A stretch of DNA of 64,000 nucleotides. It comes from an uncultured Sanguibacteroides sp. Lineage in GTDB: Bacteria; Bacteroidota; Bacteroidia; Bacteroidales; Marinifilaceae. The DNA is taken from positions 112,324 to 176,323 of the forward strand of contig NZ_UQRQ01000006.1 of assembly GCF_900543425.1 (NCBI RefSeq). The letters are read 5' to 3'. Shown here piece by piece: positions 57,400 through 64,000 of the stretch (positions within the stretch are counted from its first letter, which is position 1; each line of letters begins with the position of its first letter). The translations under genes were made by a program, and so were the position numbers. The notes under the pieces were generated by a model, which saw nothing but the letters and a program-made list of their open reading frames with translations, made no database searches and was not told where the DNA came from.

Positions 57400-58326
57400 T
57401 TAAAGATATTTCCCGGATAATTGAGCGAAAATGGTATCCAGTGATTCCCGTTCTAACACAATCTCACTTAATCTCCAATTGTTGGAAACACTTAATGCTG
57501 TTATTTTTTTGGTAATATCCGGACTGTCTTTAAAGTGAACCCTGAAACGTGTTCTGGTTAATGATTCAACATGTGTTACGCCAGGAATTTGATTTAATAT
57601 GGAAAGGTCGGGGGGATTTTCCAATGTCATGATAAAAGTACTGGGTTCCATGTAATTATTGAAACTCCCGATGGATCCTGAAAAAACGACCTGACCGTGT
57701 TCTATCATTTTAATCTCGTCGCAAGTGGCTTGTACTTCGGGTAGGATGTGAGTGGAAAGCAGTACGGATCTATCCTTGGCAATTTCTTTTATCAGGTTTC
57801 GGATTTCTACTATTTGATTGGGGTCCAGTCCATTGGTGGGCTCATCCAAGACGACAAAACGGGGATGATGTACAATGGCTTGTGCTATACCAACCCGTTG
57901 TTGATAACCTCCGGATAAATTGCGAATCAGTCGATTACATACTTGAGTGATACGACATCGTTCCATCGCCTCGTCGACAGCTTGTTTTACTTTCTCCTTT
58001 TCGACAAGCCTTAAAATGGCACAATGCCTGAGGTATTCTTCAACCGTCAGATCCGGATGTAAAGGAGGTTTTTGCGGTAAAAAACCAATATGCTTTTTAG
58101 CTTCAACCGGATTTTCGTTTAGATTAATACCATTGATATACACCTCTCCTTCTGTTTGATTCAATACTCCACAAATGATGTTCATCGTGGTGGATTTGCC
58201 TGCGCCGTTGGAACCTAACAGACCGAGGATACCTTTTTCTTTTATTTCAAAATTGATATCCTTTATAGCCCATTGAATACTATAACGGTGAGAAAGATGT
58301 ACAACTTTTACTACTGATTCTTCCAT
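57400..58326 (-). CDS. ABC transporter ATPase (GldA/CcmA-like), copy 1
   Basis: The ATG at 58326 (MEESVVKVVHLSHRYS) is chosen by alignment with copy 2; the open frame to 58428 adds a non-homologous leader. It has 308 residues with Walker A GSNGAGKST, signature LSGGYQ and Walker B FVVLDE at the same positions as copy 2. It is the first gene of the ABC module, 200 nt after the sigma gene. Confidence 0.92.
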   Translation of the reverse strand: MEESVVKVVHLSHRYSIQWAIKDINFEIKEKGILGLLGSNGAGKSTTMNIICGVLNQTEGEVYINGINLNENPVEAKKHIGFLPQKPPLHPDLTVEEYLRHCAILRLVEKEKVKQAVDEAMERCRITQVCNRLIRNLSGGYQQRVGIAQAIVHHPRFVVLDEPTNGLDPNQIVEIRNLIKEIAKDRSVLLSTHILPEVQATCDEIKMIEHGQVVFSGSIGSFNNYMEPSTFIMTLENPPDLSILNQIPGVTHVESLTRTRFRVHFKDSPDITKKITALSVSNNWRLSEIVLERESLDTIFAQLSGKYL

Positions 58327-58399
58327 ACATTCGATTTGTTTTACAGATTTACATACAATCAATCTTTTCTGCCATTGATTTGGCCAGGGAACAGTAAGA

Positions 58400-58460
58400 T
58401 TCCGTATCCCTTTTAGAGAACACAACAATTATTAAAAAGGATGAATGGAGGATAATTTTT
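58400..58460 (-). repeat. Spacer after the sigma gene, similar to the fecR leader at 51620-51680
   Basis: Read on the minus strand, ATTCATCCTTTTTA...TTGTTGTGTTCT here matches ATTCATCCTTTTCTA...TTGATGTGTTCT upstream of the cassette III fecR. The rest of the 200-nt gap shows no clear promoter or strong hairpin. This is the pair of sequences expected if a sigma-fecR spacer was duplicated when the ABC genes arrived. Confidence 0.5.
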
Positions 58461-58526
58461 TCTTTGATAGAAATCAAAAATGGAGCCTTTTGATTTAAAT
58501 GATAGACAGTTAATGTTTTTATAAAT

Positions 58527-59081
58527 TTATCTTTGACTCAAGAAAATCAATAAAATGTAGAAATAGTCTTTAAGACTATGTTTCAAATTATCTATTGCAT
58601 TGTATTTTAGAGTCTTAACACTGTTGACGGAGATTTCCATAATTTCGGATATCTCTTTATTTTGTTTACCCTCTAAAGTCAGTTTCATGATCTTTGCACT
58701 TTGAGGGGGTAATTTTTCTATGGCTTGTGTGAGGATGCGATAAGTTTCTTCTTCAATGAGTCGGTTGTGAAAAAGAATTTCTTGCCTCTCTACCTCGGGG
58801 GAGGTGTATTCAATGGTTTCCTTTTTGTCTCTTAGGTGATTGAAACATAGATTTTTAACTGAAACATATAAGAATGTTTTCAGATTAGGAATACTCTCGT
58901 AAGCTGTTCTTTTTTCCCATAGACGGACAAATGCCTCCTGGGCGATATCTTCTGCAACAGCCTTATTTGCAATAAATTTTATCGCAATCCTGCACATGGA
59001 CGGATAAAGTTCTTCAAATAATTTTCCAAATGCTTTTATATCACCACCTTTGATAGCTTCGTATGAAATACCTTCTGTCAT
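58527..59081 (-). CDS. ECF RNA polymerase sigma factor (cassette III)
   Basis: The ATG at 59081 (MTEGISYEAIKGG) is chosen; the open frame to 59219 runs through the inverted-repeat region. It encodes 184 residues with region 2 (AVAEDIAQEAFVRLWEKR) and region 4 (ISEIMEISVNSVKTLKYNA helix-turn-helix) and a hydrophobic C-terminus. It is followed by the ABC module rather than its FecR. The start codon is only 12 nt from the left arm of the candidate invertible promoter (59093-59233), so the orientation of that segment could decide whether the gene is transcribed. Confidence 0.92.
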   Translation of the reverse strand: MTEGISYEAIKGGDIKAFGKLFEELYPSMCRIAIKFIANKAVAEDIAQEAFVRLWEKRTAYESIPNLKTFLYVSVKNLCFNHLRDKKETIEYTSPEVERQEILFHNRLIEEETYRILTQAIEKLPPQSAKIMKLTLEGKQNKEISEIMEISVNSVKTLKYNAIDNLKHSLKDYFYILLIFLSQR

Positions 59082-59092
59082 ATTTAAGCTAA

Positions 59093-59233
59093 AAAATGTT
59101 CGTTTAATGATATCCAACATGATTGCAAAATGGATTTTTTGATTATTTTTAAATAAACTAATTATCAGTTGTTTCAAAAAAAATAGTAAATCATTTTTTT
59201 TTGTTACATTTGAACGCATTAAACGAACGTTTT
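59093..59233. promoter_or_regulatory. Candidate invertible promoter (phase-variable switch) for the cassette III sigma gene
   Basis: Left arm 59093-59109 (AAAATGTTCGTTTAATG) and right arm 59217-59233 (CATTAAACGAACGTTTT) are inverted repeats matching at 16 of 17 positions, with 107 bp between. The interior carries TACATTTG on the plus strand (59205-59212), a full TAnnTTTG match 4 nt from the right arm and pointing away from the sigma gene. On the minus strand I see no full -7 match toward the gene. Flipping the segment would put the box at about 59121-59114, pointing at the ATG at 59081. From memory, the right arm fits the ARACGTTCGT-type site of Bacteroides Mpi invertible promoters. No recombinase gene is in the window. 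Confidence 0.65.
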
Positions 59234-59300
59234 ATTTTATTTCTCTATACTTATTTACATGACATGAAAGTATGTTAAAAATCAAGGATACATATATGTT

Positions 59301-59504
59301 TTATTGATTCAGCGAGTCGTTTTTTCCCTGAAGGCTATCTAAATACGGCGCAAATGCTTGCACGATATTAAACATATAGATGTCGAAAACGGTATTGAAC
59401 GAAGTAGGACGATTTTCTTCCCGCGTGGGACAGTGTCATTGTTCTGTACCGGATTGAAAGAAAGTGATTCCATCTAAAGCAAGAACAGCTAAAATCTGGA
59501 ATAT
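59301..59504 (-). pseudogene. Decayed DDE transposase fragment
   Basis: A minus-strand frame interrupted by one TGA (59436-59438) reads LAVLALDGITFFQSGTEQ, stop, HCPTREENRPTSFNTVFD and on to QAFAPYLDSLQGKNDSLNQ, stop at 59301. The LDG-x-x-(Y/F)-x-x-S, then HCP, then AP order recalls the middle of IS transposases of a DDE family with a Cys-His element. The ends are missing and no terminal repeats are visible. This accounts for most of the 345-nt gap between the inverted repeat and the Ig-like gene; the family assignment is tentative. Confidence 0.4.
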
Positions 59505-59578
59505 TCAATTCCGGGATGGTGTTTTAGCCTTGCATCGGACAATATGAAAAATATCGTGCAAATTTATGTCAGAGAGGA

Positions 59579-60010
59579 TTAGCTGTATTTTTTTAATACG
59601 GCTTTACGGTTGCTTGTGCATATTCTATTTGAAAACTCTTTTATATAAACGGTTTTTAGTTTGTTGTCGATATTTGAGGCGAAATTCGGAGAACGGGAAT
59701 CTATAACCGTTATTTCGTATTTTCTGATTACGACCCCGTTTTTTCTGGCTTCACAGATCCAGAGACCCGGGTAACTGGGAATTAATGAAAATCTTCCTGA
59801 GGCAGAAGTGAATATAAGGTTTCCGTTTTGCCAAATTTCGACCTCCGTTACTAAATTATCGAATTTATCTTTTACCACAAGACTGATGGATTCACCAAAG
59901 TTGATCGTATGTCTTTCGACAGGCGGAACATCGGTATTTGCGAAACTTGCCGTTGTCATTCCTATGACAAATACAAGTAGTAGGGTACATTTTGGAATTA
60001 AATTTCTCAT
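59579..60010 (-). CDS. Small exported Ig-like protein
   Basis: A 143-residue protein with a signal peptide cleaved near TASFANTD. Its single beta domain (about 30-105) follows the same plan as the 42644 protein: a GESISL strand, a IWQNGNLIF strand, SGRFSLIP and PGLWICEARKNG, which is the G-x-(Y/W)-x-C element of Ig folds with Trp for Tyr. A 40-residue basic tail (KTVYIKEFSNR ... KAVLKKYS) follows the domain and is absent from 42644. It has no lipobox or anchor. It is monocistronic between the transposase remnant and the hutH terminator. Confidence 0.7.
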   Translation of the reverse strand: MRNLIPKCTLLLVFVIGMTTASFANTDVPPVERHTINFGESISLVVKDKFDNLVTEVEIWQNGNLIFTSASGRFSLIPSYPGLWICEARKNGVVIRKYEITVIDSRSPNFASNIDNKLKTVYIKEFSNRICTSNRKAVLKKYS

Positions 60011-60330
60011 AACCTTCGATTTTAAAGTTTTAATGATAAAAAACGAGAATCACTTCATTTGCAATTCTATAAAATTAAGAAAAATACTTTAAGACAAATG
60101 ATTACGATCGAGGTTGAGTGATAATTTAGAATAGTTTTAAATAGATAGAGGCTTGTTTGTTGTGCGGGTATTTTTTTTATTCTTTCGTGGTATGTTGATA
60201 ATGAGGGAGTTAAACTTAATTATGATTCTATGAAATGGTGATTGTAAATGGAACGTTGGTTGCCTGTTATAACGCGTATAGGATAATGTATTTCATCGGG
60301 TAGTGGGATGATGTGCTTAAATTTCATGAA
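60011..60330. other. Intergenic region, nothing clear
   Basis: AT-rich spacer between the Ig-like gene and the hutH terminator. On the minus strand TAGAATTG, one base off the -7 consensus, lies about 60 nt before the Ig-like ATG. I see no ORF, repeat or structured RNA. Confidence 0.4.
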
Positions 60331-60363
60331 AACAACAGGGGGGAATACTCCCCCCCTGTTGTT
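60331..60363 (-). terminator. Terminator after hutH
   Basis: A perfect 13-bp GC-rich stem AACAACAGGGGGG (60331-60343) with its complement at 60351-60363 and a 7-nt loop. On the minus strand it is followed by TTTTCAT. It lies 5 nt after the hutH stop. Confidence 0.82.
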
Positions 60364-60368
60364 ATTTT

Positions 60369-61868
60369 TTATTTAAAATTAGCGAACTCGCCTTGATTTA
60401 AAAATTCGACAGCGTTTTCGATGTCTTTGTACATCACTCGATCTTGTGCGTTGAAAGGAACAACACTACGGAATTCAGCCATGAACTCTTCCAGATAGGG
60501 CGAGGTCTTGGCGGGACGTTGCAGGTCGATGGCTTGGGCCGCATTCATGAGCTCTATAGCCAGGATCCTTTCCACGTTTTCCATAACCTTCACGCTCTTC
60601 GTGGCTGCGTTGCCTCCCATGCTGACGTGATCTTCCTGTTCGTTGGAAGAGGGGATAGAGTCCACAGAGCAGGGGGTGCATAATTGTTTGTTTTTGCTCA
60701 CGATGGCTGCTGCTGCATATTGCGGGATCATAAAGCCGGAGTTTAGTCCCGAATTGGCAACTAAAAATTCGGGTGTTTTGCGGTCACCGGCAATAAGTCG
60801 GTAAGTCCTTCTTTCGGATATACTTCCTAATTCGGCTACGGCTATACTTAAGAAATCCAATACCAGGGCCAAGGGTTCTCCGTGAAAGTTTCCTCCGGAT
60901 AAGATAAGGTCGTCTTCCATGAATATTGTCGGATTATCTGTAACGGAATTGATCTCCCGTTCTACGACTGAGGCTACATAATTGATCGTATCTTTCACGG
61001 CCCCGTGAACTTGCGGCATGCAACGGAACGAATAAGGATCCTGTACGTGTGTTTTTTCTGCTTTTTGGAATTCAGAGCCCTCTAATAGAGAACGAATGTT
61101 ATAGGCCGTCTCAATTTGTCCGGGATGAGGACGCGCCTCGTGAATTTGTGGTAAGAACGGATCGATACGCCCATCGTAGGCTTCTAAAGAGAGAGCTCCG
61201 ATGATATCGGCATATTTCGCAAGCTTAAAGGCTTTCAATAAGGCGTATACGGCATGAGAACTCATGAATTGGGTTCCGTTTAGTAAGGCTAAACCTTCTT
61301 TTGCTCCTAAAGCAATAGGTTCCCAGCCGAATTTTTTATTAATCTCTTGTGCCGGATAGATTTTACCTTTATAGAAAACTTCTCCTTCTCCGATAATCGG
61401 CAGGAAGAGATTTGCTAACGGAGCCAAATCTCCGGAAGCACCTAACGAGCCTAATTCCCGAACGACAGGAAGTACGTCGTGATTAAACATATCGATGATT
61501 CGCTCTACTGTTTGTAGTTGTACTCCGGATTTACCTAAAGAGAGAGCATGTGCTTTTAATAACAGCATCAAACGGATGATCTCTTCGTGAATAGGGGTTC
61601 CCAGGCTACATGCATGAGACATGACCAGATTGGCCTGTAGTTGACTCAGGTCTTCTGTAGAGATACTTATTTTACAAAGAGAGCCGAAGCCGGTCGTAAT
61701 GCCGTATAAGGGTTTGTCTGATGTCGCAATTTTGTTGTCCAGATAGGTTTTGCAATCGTTGATTCGTTTTTTGCTTTCTTCCGATAGGGCTAATTTATAT
61801 TTTTGGGTTAAGATTGCCTCAATCGTTTCGAAGGTTAAAGTTTCAGGTGATATATAATGAGTTTTCAT
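60369..61868 (-). CDS. hutH: Histidine ammonia-lyase
   Basis: The ATG at 61868 (MKTHYISPETL) gives 499 residues, the usual length; the frame to 61955 is an unlikely extension. The MIO prosthetic-group triad Ala144-Ser145-Gly146 lies in GSLGASGDLAPLA. Other family motifs are YGITTGFGSL near the N-terminus, QDPYSFRCMPQVHGA and SSNEQEDHVSMG. It deaminates histidine to urocanate, the first step of histidine catabolism, in the cytosol. No hutU, hutI or hutG is next to it in the window. It ends at a strong terminator. Proximity to the peptidase cluster fits amino-acid use but may be coincidence. Confidence 0.95.
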   Translation of the reverse strand: MKTHYISPETLTFETIEAILTQKYKLALSEESKKRINDCKTYLDNKIATSDKPLYGITTGFGSLCKISISTEDLSQLQANLVMSHACSLGTPIHEEIIRLMLLLKAHALSLGKSGVQLQTVERIIDMFNHDVLPVVRELGSLGASGDLAPLANLFLPIIGEGEVFYKGKIYPAQEINKKFGWEPIALGAKEGLALLNGTQFMSSHAVYALLKAFKLAKYADIIGALSLEAYDGRIDPFLPQIHEARPHPGQIETAYNIRSLLEGSEFQKAEKTHVQDPYSFRCMPQVHGAVKDTINYVASVVEREINSVTDNPTIFMEDDLILSGGNFHGEPLALVLDFLSIAVAELGSISERRTYRLIAGDRKTPEFLVANSGLNSGFMIPQYAAAAIVSKNKQLCTPCSVDSIPSSNEQEDHVSMGGNAATKSVKVMENVERILAIELMNAAQAIDLQRPAKTSPYLEEFMAEFRSVVPFNAQDRVMYKDIENAVEFLNQGEFANFK

Positions 61869-61952
61869 TTTATTAGCGATTAAAAAATTAGAAATATCAA
61901 TAAGTAAAACAGAAGATAAACATATCTTCTGAGCATAAGGAGATAGTATCGT

Positions 61953-61977
61953 CACGGGAAGCGGGTATCGAACCCGT
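61953..61977 (-). tRNA. tRNA 3'-end-like remnant (T-arm and acceptor strand)
   Basis: On the minus strand ACGGG-TTCGATA-CCCG gives a T-stem and a canonical TTCRA loop (61961-61977), followed by TTCCCGT G, which would be an acceptor 3' strand. No D-arm, anticodon arm or matching 5' acceptor strand (ACGGGAA) is found upstream. So it is not a functional tRNA; it may be the relic of a tRNA 3' end, as left by integration events, or a chance hairpin. Confidence 0.35.
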
Positions 61978-62039
61978 GGTTCTTTAAAGGACGCTGTTCT
62001 TTTTTATGGATTTGCATAATATGAACTTATCGATAGATA

Positions 62040-63401
62040 TTATTTTAATTTCTCGTACAGATGATTGATTTCGACACTCTCCTGTTCTCCCGTTACCATA
62101 TTTTTTAACGTTACCGTATGATTTGTCATCTCGTTTTCTCCTATTAATGCGACATAGGGAATTCTCTTTTTGTCGGCGTAGGTCATTTGTTTTTTCATTT
62201 TTGCCGTATCCGGATATATCTCTGCATTGATACCTTGACCCCGTAAATTTTTCAAGATAGAAAGACAAAATGCTTCCTCCCGTCTTCCGAAATTGACGAA
62301 TAAAATGCGGGTTGTAGTGGTAGTGTCTTGGGGAAATAGATTCAATTGATTCATGACGTCGAAAATACGGTCAGCTCCAAAAGATATGCCTACGCCAGAC
62401 ATGTTTTTCATACCGAAAATGCCGGTTAGATCATCATAGCGTCCTCCTCCTGTAATACTTCCGATTTCCGCATCTTTTGCTTTTACCTCAAATATGGCCC
62501 CGGTGTAATAGCTTAAACCTCTGGCAAGAGTAAGATCCAGTTTTATTTCGGTTGTAATATTCAGTTCCTTTATATATTGAAAGACCGTGGTTAATTCTTC
62601 AACGCCTTTTAGACCTGTCTCGCTTCCTTGAAGAATATGTTGTAAAGAGTTTAATTTCTCTTCGTTGCTACCTTGCAAATTTAGTATGGGTTGCAGCTTC
62701 AGGATAGACTCTTCGGAAATTCCTTTTTCCCGCAATTCTGCATTTACGTTTTCTGCTCCGATTTTATCCATCTTGTCAATAGCGACCGTAATATCGATCA
62801 GTTTGTCGGAAGAACCGATTATTTCGGCGATTCCAGCTAAAATTTTGCGGTTATTGATCAGGAGGCATACCTTAATTTTTAAACGATGGTAAACTTCATC
62901 CACGATTTGTATGAGTTCTACCTCATTTAATAGGGAATCACTGCCGACAACGTCCACGTCGCATTGATAAAATTCCCGATAACGTCCTTTTTGCGGACGA
63001 TCGGCTCTCCATACGGGTTGAATCTGATAACGTTTGAATGGAAAGCTGATATCGTTTTGATGTTGTACGACGAAGCGGGCAAACGGGACGGTTAAGTCGT
63101 ATCTTAATCCTTTTTCGCAGATTTTATTTGTGAGCCGGGGGATATTTCTCTCTTCGATCTCATTGTTGGTGACGGAGGATAAGAAATCGCCGGAGTTTAG
63201 AATTTTGAAAAGTAATTTATCTCCCTCTTCCCCGTATTTACCCATTAATGTCGATAAATTTTCCATAGCCGGAGTTTCCAACGGAAGATAACCGTAAAGT
63301 TTGAATACGGATTTGATCGTGTCAAATATGTAATTTCGTTTCACCATAATTTCCGGTGAGTAGTCTCTTGTACCTTTGGGTATGGATGGGATCTGTGCCA
63401 T
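62040..63401 (-). CDS. hisS: Histidyl-tRNA synthetase
   Basis: The ATG at 63401 (MAQIPSIPKGTRDYSP) is preferred over a TTG two codons upstream; it gives 453 residues. Class II motifs are present: motif 2 as RYQIQPVWRADRPQKGRYRE, the histidine-specific LARGLSYYTGAIFE, and motif 3 as GISFGADRI after GGGRYDDL. A C-terminal anticodon-binding domain (about 360-453) follows. It charges tRNA-His in the cytosol. A good -7 box lies at 63490-63497. There is 171 nt between its end and the start of hutH, containing the tRNA-like remnant and no obvious terminator. Confidence 0.97.
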   Translation of the reverse strand: MAQIPSIPKGTRDYSPEIMVKRNYIFDTIKSVFKLYGYLPLETPAMENLSTLMGKYGEEGDKLLFKILNSGDFLSSVTNNEIEERNIPRLTNKICEKGLRYDLTVPFARFVVQHQNDISFPFKRYQIQPVWRADRPQKGRYREFYQCDVDVVGSDSLLNEVELIQIVDEVYHRLKIKVCLLINNRKILAGIAEIIGSSDKLIDITVAIDKMDKIGAENVNAELREKGISEESILKLQPILNLQGSNEEKLNSLQHILQGSETGLKGVEELTTVFQYIKELNITTEIKLDLTLARGLSYYTGAIFEVKAKDAEIGSITGGGRYDDLTGIFGMKNMSGVGISFGADRIFDVMNQLNLFPQDTTTTTRILFVNFGRREEAFCLSILKNLRGQGINAEIYPDTAKMKKQMTYADKKRIPYVALIGENEMTNHTVTLKNMVTGEQESVEINHLYEKLK

Positions 63402-63489
63402 GGTCAATTTTAGATTTATGTTTTGTGTTCAGGACGGACAACACGTTGTCTTTTCGCCTAAAATACGTTAATCTCTTATTTTTTGCTTG

Positions 63490-63497
63490 CAAATATA
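63490..63497 (-). promoter_or_regulatory. -7 promoter box of hisS
   Basis: The minus strand reads TATATTTG, a full TAnnTTTG match 88 nt before the ATG at 63401. The nearest upstream TTG is 14 nt away; the -33 box is uncertain. Confidence 0.6.
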
Positions 63498-63499
63498 GA

Positions 63500-63800
63500 A
63501 GATAAAAATGACAATTGGCGATTGTAGATTAAACGAATTTAGGGATTTTGTGATCAAATGATTAAGTGATTGGGCGATTTCTGTCTTGCTATGCCCCTGT
63601 TGGCGTGTTATTAATTGTAAATTGTAGATTAGTCTCGCGAGATTTTTTTGGGTCTACCATCGTCAATTCGTGGCCGGCGATTTGCAACAAAGTGGGTTTC
63701 TCGATGTTTTTTTCTGGCCCCGGGGTCATCGTGTCACGAGCCCGCTCCCACGCAAGTTACTGAGGCGCACGCTGATGCGTCTCGAGTTGATTTTTTCTTG
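63500..63800. repeat. Intergenic region with AATTTACAAT-type repeats and a GC-rich patch
   Basis: Words of the dispersed repeat (ATTGTAGATTA at about 63523, ATTGTAAATTGTAGATTAG at about 63615) and TGTGAT/AGTGATT words like those at 4470-4520 occur first. A GC-rich stretch follows at about 63700-63780 with a short hairpin (GAGGCGCA / TGCGTCTC, about 63762-63783). I see no believable gene; the open frames here have no RBS or recognisable protein features. Confidence 0.45.
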
Positions 63801-63819
63801 AAAAAAAGTGCCTTGAATG

Positions 63820-63852
63820 TTTGGAAAAGCGATGAATGTTGCTTTATCTTTG
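63820..63852 (+). promoter_or_regulatory. Strong promoter P1, probably of an rRNA operon beyond the right edge
   Basis: TTTG (63820-63823), 21-nt spacer, TATCTTTG (63845-63852): a full Bacteroidota -33/-7 promoter. The initial transcribed sequence GCACCCGCTTTC recurs almost unchanged after P2. Stacked promoters of this form are typical ahead of rRNA operons in Bacteroidales; the operon itself is outside the window. Confidence 0.75.
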
Positions 63853-63946
63853 CACCCGCTTTCCCGGAGGGGATGGCGGTTAACACCGGGTGAAGAGGGA
63901 TGTAACGAGGGGTCGAAAAAAAAGTTTGAAAAAATGGTGAAAAAGA

Positions 63947-63979
63947 TTTGGAGGGAAGTATAAAAAGGTGTTATCTTTG
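63947..63979 (+). promoter_or_regulatory. Strong promoter P2, probably of an rRNA operon beyond the right edge
   Basis: TTTG (63947-63950), 21-nt spacer, TATCTTTG (63972-63979), followed by GCGTCCGCTTTCG. The spacing is identical to P1, 127 bp upstream. The window ends 21 nt later. Confidence 0.75.
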
Positions 63980-64000
63980 CGTCCGCTTTCGCCCCGAAAA

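Noticed and set aside
58327..58428. N-terminal extension of the first ABC ATPase
   Set aside because: The extra 34 residues have no counterpart in the duplicate ATPase, which starts exactly at MEEAVV.
61953..62030. A complete tRNA gene
   Set aside because: Only the T-arm and 3' acceptor-like strand exist; no D-arm, anticodon arm or complementary 5' acceptor is present.
63566..63893. Two overlapping plus-strand open frames of 65 and 81 codons
   Set aside because: They run through GC-rich spacer and promoter P1, have no RBS or protein-like composition, and overlap the clear promoter.
1..64000. CRISPR array, prophage or complete insertion sequence
   Set aside because: No regularly spaced direct repeats, phage structural genes or intact transposase were seen; the only mobile trace is the fragment at 59301-59504.

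Overview
The window looks like chromosomal DNA of a gut Bacteroidales, most likely in or near Odoribacteraceae (Butyricimonas/Odoribacter type). The evidence is the dense set of ECF sigma / FecR anti-sigma / SusC / SusD cassettes with DUF4843 and PKD-like lipoproteins, the Bacteroidota -7 promoter box (TAnnTTTG), the M56/BlaI pair with TonB-plug-like tails, and the GGGtGRT / NifU-like gene pair. The genus is inference; no rRNA gene lies inside the window. Start codons were chosen by signal peptide, paralogue alignment and ATG preference.

Layout. 105-3321: a small membrane protein, then a BlaI/MecI-type repressor with an M56 (BlaR1-like) sensor protease behind a palindromic operator. 3462-5243 (minus): the GGGtGRT protein and an Fe-S scaffold-like protein. 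5638-17012 (plus), cassette I: sigma, FecR, SusC without an STN domain, SusD, a second SusC with an STN domain, and an exported PPP-type phosphatase. 17282-26822 (plus), cassette II: sigma, FecR, SusC, SusD, DUF4843 and PKD-like lipoproteins. 26938-42433 (plus): an exported peptidase block of three DPP-IV-like S9 peptidases, an intact zinc metalloprotease, a paralogue of it that has lost its zinc ligands, and a further S9 peptidase. 42644-42985: a small exported Ig-like protein. 43068-59081 (minus), cassette III: read in its own direction it is sigma, two tandem copies of [ABC ATPase + GldF/GldG-type fusion permease], a hairpin, then FecR, SusC, SusD, DUF4843 and PKD-like. Its receptor genes are paralogous to cassette II and mirror it across the peptidase block. 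59301-60010 (minus): a decayed transposase fragment and a second small Ig-like exported protein. 60369-63401 (minus): histidine ammonia-lyase and histidyl-tRNA synthetase separated by a tRNA T-arm-like remnant. 63820-64000: two tandem strong promoters of the kind that precede rRNA operons, running off the right edge.

How the genes may work together (inference). Cassettes II and III with the peptidases read as an envelope system for capturing and degrading proteins or peptides: exported peptidases, surface lipoproteins (SusD, DUF4843, PKD-like) and TonB-dependent SusC channels with STN domains that signal through FecR to the ECF sigma factor.

The most interesting signal is regulatory. Immediately upstream of the cassette III sigma gene is a 17-bp inverted repeat (59093-59109 / 59217-59233, one mismatch) around about 107 bp that holds a perfect -7 box pointing away from the sigma gene. 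The arms contain a GTTCGT core resembling the sites of Bacteroides Mpi-type invertible promoters. A weaker candidate with the same core lies upstream of the cassette I sigma gene. If real, these are phase-variable master switches in which one DNA flip controls a sigma factor and, through it, a receptor/protease regulon. Other notable points are the catalytically dead metalloprotease, the ABC/Gld module lodged between a sigma gene and its FecR gene with a duplicated spacer sequence, and the two small Ig-like exported proteins beside cassette III.
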